Assembly (NCBI GenBank): GCA_048266545.1
Contig: JBLWZH010000006.1
Span: 57,427-121,426 of the forward strand
Direction of reading: 5' to 3'
DNA: 64,000 nucleotides
From: Paremcibacter sp048266545
Lineage (GTDB): Bacteria; Pseudomonadota; Alphaproteobacteria; Sphingomonadales; Emcibacteraceae
Below, in pieces: positions 15,852 to 23,807 of this stretch. The notes beneath the pieces are model-generated. The model was given only the letters and a program-made list of their open reading frames with translations, searched no databases and was not told the DNA's origin. The position numbers and the translations under genes were made by a program. Within the stretch, counting starts at the first letter, position 1. Each line of letters begins with the position of its first letter.

Positions 15852-17095
15852 TCCATAAGGGCGGTCTTTTGCCGCGGGGCGAGGCGCAACAGCTGCGACG
15901 GCCGATTGATCAGGATATAGACCGCCTCATCGGGGCCAATGGTGATCGCCCGCAACCGGCCGAGGTCCTTCAGCAGGATTTCCTGATGGATGACCCGGTC
16001 CTTTTCGATCACCAGACGGCGCAGGTCCTGATATTTCAGCGATGTCACCAAAAGGTTGTTCCGCCAGTCATGAAAGAGGTCGCCGTGATAGAAATCAATA
16101 TCGCTGACGGCGGTTGATGGCGTCCAGTGGACGACCGGCTGCTCCATGCCGGGCTTTGCGGTGAATTTTGAAATGATCGTTCCGTCGTAGTTCCGGCCGT
16201 GAGTGATCACCGGCCAGCCGTAATTGCGCCCCCTGCGGATCAGATTAAGCTCATCACCGCCCATGGGGCCATGTTCGGTCGACCAGATCTCGCCGCTTTG
16301 CGGGTGGGTCGCCAGCCCCTGGGGGTTGCGGTGGCCGTAACTGAAGATCGACGGCAGAGCGTCCGGCTGCTTCAAAAAAGGGTTGTCCGGCGGTATCGAA
16401 CCATCCCGGCGCAGGCGGTGGATCTTGCCGTTGGGCCGGGTCATATCCTGGGCCTGGTATCGCTCGCCCCGGTCGCCGACGGAAAAATAAAGCAAACCCG
16501 CCTTGTCAAAAACAATCCGCGAACCGTAATGGTGGCGCGTGAGGCTGTAGGATTGCGGCGCGGCCTGGAAAATGACCTGCTGATCGATCCAGTGATTATC
16601 ATTTATCCGGCCGCGGATGATCCGGGTCATGGCCCGGGCGCGGCGGGGGTTCCCCTGAAAGGGGAGGGCCTGGCTATAGGAAAGATAAATCCAGCCGTTC
16701 AAGGCGTAATCGGGGTCCGGAACAACATCGAGCAGGCCGCCCTGTCCCTGGGCGATCATATCCTCGGGCAGGCCCTGAACCGGAATTTTCAGCAGCCTGC
16801 CGTCCAGCAGGTGATATAATGCGCCTGATTTGTCGGTCACCAGCGCCCGCCTGTCGTCAAGGAAGGCGATCGACCACGGCGTATCCAGGTCAAGGTCGAA
16901 AATTTCGACGGTCAGGTCGTATGATTCTGTCTTGACGGTCCGGGTGTTGGATCCGCTCCTTGCCGGGAGAATATCCCGCGCGGCCGCGGCGAAGTCACGG
17001 CGCATCACGCCGTCGGCGACAATTGTCGCGAGCAGCGCTCCGGCGAGCAGGGTCAATGTCAATCCGGGCCGTAAGGTCACTGTGATCTCCCACAT
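15848..17095 (-). CDS. PQQ-dependent aldose sugar dehydrogenase family protein
   Basis: A 415-residue periplasmic beta-propeller protein of the soluble glucose/aldose dehydrogenase type (YliI-like), which oxidises aldoses to lactones with PQQ. An N-terminal hydrophobic segment (about 10-28) acts as signal peptide or anchor. Family motifs are DLDTPWSIAFL, GQGGLLDVVPDP, YHFSVGD-type strand (LLYFSVGDRGERYQAQD), YGHRNPQGLA, HGPMGGDELNLIRRGRNYGWPVI and a C-terminal LGRLRAITIGPDEAVYIL. It converges on nuoG with a 4-base overlap and is functionally unrelated to it. Substrate range cannot be read from sequence. A second PQQ enzyme lies at 50.1 kb. Confidence 0.9.
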   Translation of the reverse strand: MWEITVTLRPGLTLTLLAGALLATIVADGVMRRDFAAAARDILPARSGSNTRTVKTESYDLTVEIFDLDLDTPWSIAFLDDRRALVTDKSGALYHLLDGRLLKIPVQGLPEDMIAQGQGGLLDVVPDPDYALNGWIYLSYSQALPFQGNPRRARAMTRIIRGRINDNHWIDQQVIFQAAPQSYSLTRHHYGSRIVFDKAGLLYFSVGDRGERYQAQDMTRPNGKIHRLRRDGSIPPDNPFLKQPDALPSIFSYGHRNPQGLATHPQSGEIWSTEHGPMGGDELNLIRRGRNYGWPVITHGRNYDGTIISKFTAKPGMEQPVVHWTPSTAVSDIDFYHGDLFHDWRNNLLVTSLKYQDLRRLVIEKDRVIHQEILLKDLGRLRAITIGPDEAVYILINRPSQLLRLAPRQKTALMD

Positions 17096-17217
17096 TATCT
17101 ATCAATAGTAGAGGATGCCTGGTAACAACTTTAGATTATTTTTAACAAAATCGCCAGCCCCGGCCGGTCCCCCCGGGGCCTTTTGTGCTTTGCCGTCATC
17201 CGCGCTATACTTCGGGG

Positions 17218-17796
17218 ATGAGCGAAGATGCGCAAAAATCAAGAAAAACACGGCTTTTCATCGCCATTCCGCTGGCGGATGAGGGGCTTGAGCGGTTGAC
17301 GGCGGCCGTGATCCCCCTGAAGAAGCAATGGGCGGCGGTGGATGATGTGCGCTGGACGCCCGCGCGGAATTATCACCTGACGCTGGCGTTTCTCGGCGGC
17401 GTGGCGGCAACGGAAATCCCCAATCTTGCGGCTATCATGAAAGACGGTGCGCGCGGGATGTTGCCCTTTTCGCTGCATATCGGGCCGATTGATTTCTTTC
17501 CGAACCGCAAAAAGCCGCGGCTGCTGGCGGCCCGGATCACTGACGATGCGCGGCTCGGCGAACTTCAGCGGCGGCTGGCCGAGGCGCTCGCCGCGGCGGG
17601 CCATGATCTGGAGAGCCGAAAATTCCGCCCCCATATTACGGTGGCGCGCCTGAAAGGACCGGCAAAACCGCAGTCGCCGGTGGCGGATAGCGGGCCGGTG
17701 GGGGCCTTTCCGGTTGACCGGCTCAATCTCTATCAAAGCGATACGCAGCCCACAGGCGCGGTCTATAGCGTCCTGACGTCTGTTTCCCTCGCATAA
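17218..17796 (+). CDS. thpR: RNA 2',3'-cyclic phosphodiesterase (ThpR/LigT)
   Basis: A 192-residue 2H phosphoesterase that opens 2',3'-cyclic phosphates on RNA. The two catalytic HxTx motifs are visible: HLTLAFLG at about residue 46 and HITVARL at about residue 140. The N-terminal RLFIAIPL is typical. I start at the ATG at 17218, which gives the normal N-terminus; a GTG at 17185 would add 11 atypical residues. The ribosome site is weak. It is monocistronic, between a divergent dehydrogenase gene and a mobile-element-like repeat. Confidence 0.92.
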   Translation: MSEDAQKSRKTRLFIAIPLADEGLERLTAAVIPLKKQWAAVDDVRWTPARNYHLTLAFLGGVAATEIPNLAAIMKDGARGMLPFSLHIGPIDFFPNRKKPRLLAARITDDARLGELQRRLAEALAAAGHDLESRKFRPHITVARLKGPAKPQSPVADSGPVGAFPVDRLNLYQSDTQPTGAVYSVLTSVSLA

Positions 17797-17843
17797 AAGC
17801 GGCGCGCCGGATGGTCCGCCGAAATAAGCTCAAGGGGACGCTT

Positions 17844-18046
17844 TAGCAGGCTGCTGAAAAAAGCTATTTTCATCGTCATTCCGGGGTCATTCCGGGCGAG
17901 CGGCGATGAGCCGCGAGGGAACGGAATCCATGTTTAAATATAACTAATATGTTGAAATATATTATGGATTCCCACCTGCGTGGGAATGAGGGTTGGTTGT
18001 TTCCACGTTATTCCGGCCCGGGAAAGCGCCTTTCAGCAACCTGCTA
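17844..18046. mobile_element. MITE-like element with 16-bp terminal inverted repeats
   Basis: The left end TAGCAGGCTGCTGAAA (17844-17859) and right end TTTCAGCAACCTGCTA (18031-18046) are inverted copies matching at 15 of 16 positions and bound a 203-bp non-coding segment. Inside are a repeated CATTCCGG and two facing ATGGATTCC/GGAATCCAT arms (GGAATCCAT at about 17923-17931 and ATGGATTCC at about 17964-17972), so the RNA or DNA could fold extensively. No transposase is encoded. No clear target duplication was found. It lies between convergent thpR and the helicase gene. Confidence 0.65.
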
Positions 18047-18066
18047 GATCTTTAAGTTTGCAGGCA

Positions 18067-19482
18067 TTAAGACGCCGCCGGTCGGCGACGCCGGTTGGAC
18101 GGCCGGCTTTTCCGGCGCCTGTCGCCCGGTTTCCCGGGGGCGGATTTTGTCCCGGCCGGGGTGGCGCCCGGGGCGTCGCCTGCGGTTTTGGCCTTAGGCG
18201 GTTTCGCCTGATGGGGCTGGGGCTGATTGAGGCGGCGGTTCGGTTTATGCTTGCCGGAATTTTTCCGGGCATTGGGATGGCGTTTCGCCCCGTCCGGCCG
18301 TCTTTGTGCGGCGGGCGGTTCCTTGCCGTCCGCCGGGGCCAGTCCCTCAAGGTGGAAAGGATGATCCGCCATCATCGGCACCTGCTGGCGGATGATTTTT
18401 TCAATATCCTTCAGGTAGGCCCGTTCGTCATGATCACAAAAGGACAGGGAGATGCCGGACGCCCCCGCCCGGGCGGTGCGGCCGATGCGGTGGACATAGC
18501 TTTCCGGCTCGTTGGGCAGTTCGAAATTGATGACATGGGTGACGCCGTCAACGTCGATGCCGCGGGCGGCGACATCGGTGGCGACCAGCGCCCGGATATG
18601 GCCGGAACGAAATTCATCCAGGGCTTTCTGGCGGGCGTTCTGGGACTTGTTGCCGTGAATGGCGCCGGACGCGATGCCGAGCTTGTCGAGATATTTTGAC
18701 ACCCGGTTGGCGCCGTGCTTGGTGCGGGTAAAGACCAGCACGCGGCTGATAGCCTGATCCTTGAGCACATGGGCCAGCAGATCCCGCTTGCGGCTTTTGG
18801 GCACCATCAGCACATGCTGCCTGACTTTTTCCGCCGTGGTCGCGGCCGGGGCGACGTCAATCCGGTCGGGGCGATGCAGGATGCCGGCGGCGAATTTTTC
18901 GACGCTTTTCGGCATGGTGGCGGAAAAAAGCACGGTTTGCCGCTTTTTAGGCAGGCAGGCGATGATCTTCTGAATGTCGCGGATAAATCCCATGTCGAGC
19001 ATGCGGTCCGCTTCATCGAGCACCAGATATTCAACCTCGCTCAGCAGGATATGCTTCTGATTGACCAGATCCAGCAGGCGGCCCGGGGTGGCGATCAATA
19101 TATCGACGCCGGGCAGCAGGTCCTTGATCTGCGGCCGGGCGGATGCGCCGCCATAGACAATGGCCGTGCGCAGATGGAGATATTTGGTATAGGCGCGGAT
19201 ATTGTCGGCAATCTGAATCGCCAGTTCGCGGGTCGGCGCCAGGATCAGGGAACGGGCGGCGCGCGCCCGGCGCTTGCCTTCAGCCTTGAGCAGCATCTGG
19301 ATGATCGGCAGGGAAAAAGCCGCCGTCTTTCCGGTGCCGGTCTGGGCGACGCCAATCAGATCCCTGCCGTTGAGGACGGTGGGGATCGCCTGCTTCTGGA
19401 TCGGGGTCATATTCTGATAACCGCCTTCTTCCACAGCGCGAAGAAGGGCGGCGCGCAGGCCGAGTTCCGCAAATTTGCTCAT
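18067..19482 (-). CDS. DEAD-box ATP-dependent RNA helicase (RhlE-like)
   Basis: A 471-residue RNA helicase. The core motifs appear in order: Q motif (GYQNMTPIQKQAIP), motif I AQTGTGKT, PTRELAIQI, DEAD in VLDEADRMLDMGF, SAT, LVFTRTKHGAN, ATDVAARGIDVDGVTHVINF and HRIGRTARAG. After about residue 370 comes a basic, low-complexity tail rich in Arg, Lys, Pro and Asn, typical of RhlE-type proteins and probably RNA-binding. The ATG at 19482 (MSKFAELGL) gives the standard family N-terminus; an upstream start at 19536 would add 18 unlikely residues. It is used in RNA remodelling such as ribosome assembly or cold response. Confidence 0.94.
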   Translation of the reverse strand: MSKFAELGLRAALLRAVEEGGYQNMTPIQKQAIPTVLNGRDLIGVAQTGTGKTAAFSLPIIQMLLKAEGKRRARAARSLILAPTRELAIQIADNIRAYTKYLHLRTAIVYGGASARPQIKDLLPGVDILIATPGRLLDLVNQKHILLSEVEYLVLDEADRMLDMGFIRDIQKIIACLPKKRQTVLFSATMPKSVEKFAAGILHRPDRIDVAPAATTAEKVRQHVLMVPKSRKRDLLAHVLKDQAISRVLVFTRTKHGANRVSKYLDKLGIASGAIHGNKSQNARQKALDEFRSGHIRALVATDVAARGIDVDGVTHVINFELPNEPESYVHRIGRTARAGASGISLSFCDHDERAYLKDIEKIIRQQVPMMADHPFHLEGLAPADGKEPPAAQRRPDGAKRHPNARKNSGKHKPNRRLNQPQPHQAKPPKAKTAGDAPGATPAGTKSAPGKPGDRRRKSRPSNRRRRPAAS

Positions 19483-19683
19483 TTCGTCTACTTTCAAGTT
19501 CCACGCGGCCTGTTGCGCGATGCGCCTACCTAGCACCGGACCTGTGAAGTGTCAATTGATTGCCTTAAAAAGCGCAATATTCAGCCGGTTCACAAATATT
19601 TTTGGAAAAAATAAAAGAAATTAATTGATTTTTTCATATTAATTCGTAGATAAAGAGAGTGCAATGCAAAGAATGGATATTCG

Positions 19684-20103
19684 GTGACATTTGTTAAAAA
19701 CAGGATAGTGACGGCGATCTTGATGGTTCTGGTCCTTATGGGGCAGACCGGCGCCGTGACGTTGCATTCCGGACAAATGACCCATAATCCGGCCGTTGAG
19801 CTTATGACTGCAGAGGCTATGGCGACTTTGACATCATCCGAAATCAACATGAATCATGACGTGGAATGCTGTTGGTCGGAAGCGGATACCCAACCTGCCG
19901 CGGACATCAATGGCGATCCCGACGAATGTTGCAGCAACCAGACAACCTGTAATTGCCCGCCGGGGGATTGCGCCTCTGCGGTGCTGTTGCCGGCGCCCGT
20001 GCAGAACTGGTCTGTTGCCCTGCTGCAGAAAAACAGCCATTTGTCCCGCCTTGTTCTGGCGCGGTCCGCGACTTCTCTTTATCGCCCTCCCATTTCCCTA
20101 TAA
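19684..20103 (+). CDS. Exported Cys-rich protein heading the copper efflux cluster
   Basis: A 139-residue protein starting with GTG (an ATG at 19723 is an alternative). It has an N-terminal signal sequence (AILMVLVLMGQTGAV) and a mature part with many cysteines (CCW, CC, CNC, C) plus Met and His residues, ending in SATSLYRPPISL. Proteins of this shape, some assigned to DUF2946-like groups, often precede Cus/Cop genes. A periplasmic metal-binding or sensing role is inferred from the cysteines and position only. It is followed by the DUF411 gene 157 bp downstream. Composition is less G+C rich than the upstream helicase gene. Confidence 0.7.
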   Translation: MTFVKNRIVTAILMVLVLMGQTGAVTLHSGQMTHNPAVELMTAEAMATLTSSEINMNHDVECCWSEADTQPAADINGDPDECCSNQTTCNCPPGDCASAVLLPAPVQNWSVALLQKNSHLSRLVLARSATSLYRPPISL

Positions 20104-20260
20104 CACAGGGCAAATCCGTCTGACTTAAACGGCATCCCGCTTGCGCCGGTCTGTTTTTCTTCTGACGGAAGAGCCTTCCTTGATCTCTTGACCATATTAA
20201 ACCCGCTGCAAATCCTGTCGCCCAATGGACAGGCCAGACAGCATTCAAAGGAAGTGTTAT

Positions 20261-20785
20261 ATGTTTTATTCTCCCCTATTATCCAAACGGCTATTCGTCG
20301 TGCTGATGGCGGTATTTTTGACCGCATGTTCCGATGCCGGTAATGAAGCAAACTCCGAAGAGGCGACATCAGAACACTCAAATTCACCTGTTCTGCATGT
20401 CTATAAAAGCCCGACATGCGGCTGTTGCAAGAAATGGATAACGCATTTGGAAGACAATGGCTTTCAGGCCACCGCGCATAATATGAATGATTTATCTGCA
20501 TTAAAACGGGACAAGCAGATCCAGCCCCGTTACCAATCCTGTCACACGGCCGTTTCAAAAGACGGCTATGTTTTTGAAGGCCATATCCCGGCCAGGGTTA
20601 TTCAGAAATTTCTCAGGGAAAAACCGGAAGGGGTGATTGGACTTTCCGTGCCGGCGATGCCTATGGGCAGCCCCGGTATGGAAATGGGTGACCATTTCAC
20701 GCCCTATACGGTTCTGCTTCTGAAATCTGATGGCTCCCACAGCCCCTATGTCGAGATTAATTCCCGGAAGGAACAATATCAATGA
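20261..20785 (+). CDS. DUF411 (CopG-like) metal-binding lipoprotein
   Basis: A 174-residue protein with a lipoprotein signal (lipobox LTAC, Cys near residue 22) and a DUF411 domain. The metal-binding TCGCCKKW motif is at about residue 60, followed by a second conserved Cys in YQSCHTA and the GHIPARVIQKFL segment. A Met-rich loop (AMPMGSPGMEMGD) near the C-terminus fits copper or silver binding. The ATG at 20261 has AAAGGAAG upstream. The stop overlaps the start of the TolC-like gene, so it is part of the efflux operon. DUF411 proteins are associated with copper or silver resistance. Confidence 0.88.
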   Translation: MFYSPLLSKRLFVVLMAVFLTACSDAGNEANSEEATSEHSNSPVLHVYKSPTCGCCKKWITHLEDNGFQATAHNMNDLSALKRDKQIQPRYQSCHTAVSKDGYVFEGHIPARVIQKFLREKPEGVIGLSVPAMPMGSPGMEMGDHFTPYTVLLLKSDGSHSPYVEINSRKEQYQ

Positions 20786-22188
20786 AACATTATATGAAGG
20801 CGACCGTCGCGGTGACGCTTGCCCTTTCTGTGGTTTTCTCCGCCAATGCAATGGAAAAACCACGAAATCCAGCCAAAATGCTGGATCTGCGGATGGCCGT
20901 TAGAACAGCAGTTCTCAATGACCCGTGGCTGGCGGGCAACAGACATTCCGAGGATGCGTTGCTGTCGCAGAGCGTCGCCGCCGGAGAATTGCCGGATCCG
21001 AAAATGTCTATTGGTATGGCAAACCTGCCGACCGATAGCCTGAACTTCGGGCAGGAGGCCATGACACAGGCCCAAATCGGAATATCGCAAATGTTTCCCG
21101 CCGGTGACACGCTGGATATCAAGAAACGGCAACTTGAACTGGAGAGCAGCCAATATCCCTATCAGCGGGAAGACCGCAGGGCCAAAATAGCTGTCACGGT
21201 AGGGAAACTCTGGCTCGATGCCTATAAAGCACAGGAAAGCATCGTCATTATTGAAAAAAATAGAATCTTGTTTGATCAACTGACTGATGTTGCAGAATCC
21301 AGCTATTCCACTGCTCTGGGCAAAAGCCGACAGCAGGATGTTATTCGCGCCCAACTGGAGCTGACCCGGCTGGATGACCGCCTGACCATATTGCGTCAAA
21401 GACAGGAAATGTTTCAGGAACGGCTTTCAGAATGGCTGAATGGTTATTTCATGGACAAATATTCATATGATCAACAAGATATAAAACAGATCGAAACAAG
21501 TCAATTTTCGCTGGTTCGTGAAATACCTGACATTAATCTGATTAATCTACAGTTCTTTGGCCCGACAGGGCCGACCAATCCGGAAACTCTTTTCGAGAAA
21601 TTGTCCGGCCATCCGTCCCTGCAAAGTCTCGAACAGAAAATCAGGGCGAGTGAGGCGGGCATTGATCTTGCACAACAAAAATACAAGCCTGAATGGGGCG
21701 TCAATGCGGGTTATGGGTACCGGGCGAGTGATGCCATGGGCAATGGCCGGTCCGATCTTTTTTCCGTCGGCGTGACCCTGAGCATTCCCCTGTTCACAGG
21801 CAACCGGCAGGACAAGGAAGTTCAATCCGCAAGATCCAGAACATCGGCGGTCAAGACCGAGAAATGGCAACTTCTCAGAAAGCTGATGGCGTCTTTTGAA
21901 ACAGCCAAAGCCGAACTGTTACGCCTGAATGAAAGACAAAAACTATATGACACCCTTTTGCTTCCACAGATGCATGAGCAGGCGGAAGCTTCCCTTACGG
22001 CCTATACCAATGACGATGGGGATTTTGCCGAAGTCATGCGCGCCCGGATTGCGGAAATGGATGCCGAAGTTGATGCGTTAAGCATTAATGTGGAACGTCA
22101 GAAAACCATTCTTCAACTGAATTATTTATTTATGACAAATGCCGATGAAATCATCGCAGGCGCGAGCCACTCAGGAGAGTCAAAATGA
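20782..22188 (+). CDS. TolC-family outer membrane efflux channel (CusC/CzcC-like)
   Basis: A 468-residue outer-membrane factor for the adjacent CusBA pump. It has a signal peptide (residues 1-23), then the long alpha-helical pattern of TolC proteins: LPDPKMSIGMANLP, a coiled-coil central part, a repeat of the structure with SEAGIDLAQQKYKPEWGVNAGYGYR, and SVGVTLSIPLFTGNRQ. The Met-containing N-terminal stretch and operon context support a heavy-metal subtype. It overlaps the genes on both sides by 4 bases. Confidence 0.92.
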   Translation: MKHYMKATVAVTLALSVVFSANAMEKPRNPAKMLDLRMAVRTAVLNDPWLAGNRHSEDALLSQSVAAGELPDPKMSIGMANLPTDSLNFGQEAMTQAQIGISQMFPAGDTLDIKKRQLELESSQYPYQREDRRAKIAVTVGKLWLDAYKAQESIVIIEKNRILFDQLTDVAESSYSTALGKSRQQDVIRAQLELTRLDDRLTILRQRQEMFQERLSEWLNGYFMDKYSYDQQDIKQIETSQFSLVREIPDINLINLQFFGPTGPTNPETLFEKLSGHPSLQSLEQKIRASEAGIDLAQQKYKPEWGVNAGYGYRASDAMGNGRSDLFSVGVTLSIPLFTGNRQDKEVQSARSRTSAVKTEKWQLLRKLMASFETAKAELLRLNERQKLYDTLLLPQMHEQAEASLTAYTNDDGDFAEVMRARIAEMDAEVDALSINVERQKTILQLNYLFMTNADEIIAGASHSGESK

Positions 22189-23795
22189 CAAAAAAAATGA
22201 CAATTGTAAAACCATTGATTGCCGGAGCCGTATTGGGTTCTGTCATCTCAGTGGCCCTCTACGCCAGCCTGTTCCAACCTTCCGGTGACACACAAGACAG
22301 GAGCGGCGCAAGCAGCGAAAAGAAGCCGTTATATTGGGTCGCCCCCATGGACCCGAATTATAAGCGAGACAAGCCGGGTAAGTCGCCGATGGGGATGGAC
22401 TTGATTCCGGTCTATGCGGATGGCGCATCCGGGGCGGACAGCGGGCCGGGTACGATAAAAATCTCTCACGAAGTCATCAATAATTTGGGCGTAAGAACCG
22501 CCATAGTTGAACGCAAGCCGCTCCATGCGGAAATAAAGACCGTGGGTTATGTGCAATATGACGAGGATCAGTTGCTTCATATTCACCCAAGGGTAGAAGG
22601 CTGGATCGAAAAGCTCTATGTCAAAGCCGCCGGCGATCCGGTTAAGAAAGGCCAGCCGCTTTACGAGATATATTCGCCGGAACTGGTCAATGCGCAAGAA
22701 GAGTTGATCATCGCCCTTGGCCGCGCCAACAACCGGCTCATCCGCGCTGCTGAAGACAGGCTAAAGGCTCTACGGCTTCCCAAAGACGCCATAGCACTTT
22801 TAAGAAAAACCAAAAAAGTGCAGCAGAATGTTACAATTTATGCCCCGCAAAGTGGCGTACTTGACAATCTCAATATAAGGGAAGGCTTTTTCGTAAAACC
22901 CGGAAATTCTCTTATGTCCATCGGCGTACTTGAGCAGGTTTGGGTCGAGGCCGAGGTCTTCGAACGTCAGGCCTTTCAAGTCAAAGAGGGTTTGCCGGTG
23001 ACCATGACGCTGGACTATCTGCCCGGCCGGAAATGGAAAGGCACTGTAGATTATATCTACCCTTCCCTGAATGCCAAAACGCGAACCGTCAAGGTACGCC
23101 TGCGTTTTGAAAATAAAGATGATGAACTGAAGCCCAATATGTTCGCCCAAGTCATCATTCACGCCGAAAATAATGAGGACAGCTTGCTGGTCCCTAATGA
23201 GGCCGTTATACGTTCCGGGACGTTTGACCGGATCGTCCTGGCGCTGGGCGAGGGTCGCTTTAAATCCGTAAAGGTAAAGGTCGGTCGTATTGACGAACAA
23301 TATGCCGAAATCCTGTCCGGTATCGAAGAAGGCGATAAAGTTGTCGCATCGGCACAATTCCTGCTTGATTCTGAATCCAGCAAGTCATCGGACTTCAAAC
23401 GAATGAACCATGACAGTGATCAGGATGCCGCGCAACCCTCTGCCATGCCCACCTCAGTCTGGGTGGAAGCAAAGATCAACAGCCTGATGGCCGGCCACAG
23501 GATGATCAATGTGACCCATCAGGCGATAGCGGAATGGCAATGGCCTGAAATGACGATGGATTTTATGGTGGCGGATTCCGTCGAATTTTCCGATCTGAAA
23601 CAGGGCATGACCCTGCATGTGGAAATCACCAGAAAAGATGATGATCAATATCTGATCTCTAACGTCCATATTCCTTCCGATCCGGATCCGGAGCAGAAAA
23701 TGGCCCCTGAAAATATGGATCATGAAAATATGGATCACAGCAAACCTCAACCTATGGACCATGGAAATATGGACCATAGCCAGCATAATCAATAG
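22185..23795 (+). CDS. cusB: CusB-type periplasmic adaptor with fused CusF domain
   Basis: A 536-residue membrane fusion protein linking the RND pump to the outer-membrane channel. Order of parts: an N-terminal membrane anchor (about 8-28); a heavy-metal-binding segment (about 50-78, YWVAPMDPNYK..PMGMDLIPVY); barrel-sandwich and helical hairpin regions (HIHPRVEGWIEKLYVKAAGDPVKKGQPL); beta domains; then a CusF-like domain (about 422-494). That domain keeps the copper ligands His, Trp, Met, Met in HQAIAEWQWPEMTM. The final 31 residues contain four MDH units. The fusion puts adaptor and metallochaperone in one chain, which points to Cu(I)/Ag(I). Confidence 0.93.
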   Translation: MTKKMTIVKPLIAGAVLGSVISVALYASLFQPSGDTQDRSGASSEKKPLYWVAPMDPNYKRDKPGKSPMGMDLIPVYADGASGADSGPGTIKISHEVINNLGVRTAIVERKPLHAEIKTVGYVQYDEDQLLHIHPRVEGWIEKLYVKAAGDPVKKGQPLYEIYSPELVNAQEELIIALGRANNRLIRAAEDRLKALRLPKDAIALLRKTKKVQQNVTIYAPQSGVLDNLNIREGFFVKPGNSLMSIGVLEQVWVEAEVFERQAFQVKEGLPVTMTLDYLPGRKWKGTVDYIYPSLNAKTRTVKVRLRFENKDDELKPNMFAQVIIHAENNEDSLLVPNEAVIRSGTFDRIVLALGEGRFKSVKVKVGRIDEQYAEILSGIEEGDKVVASAQFLLDSESSKSSDFKRMNHDSDQDAAQPSAMPTSVWVEAKINSLMAGHRMINVTHQAIAEWQWPEMTMDFMVADSVEFSDLKQGMTLHVEITRKDDDQYLISNVHIPSDPDPEQKMAPENMDHENMDHSKPQPMDHGNMDHSQHNQ

Positions 23796-23807
23796 GGGGA
23801 TCAGACC

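Noticed and set aside
17157..17180. Hairpin GCCCCGG/CCGGGGC followed by TTTT
   Set aside because: It resembles a terminator but lies between two divergent genes with nothing upstream on the plus strand to terminate; probably chance in G+C-rich DNA.
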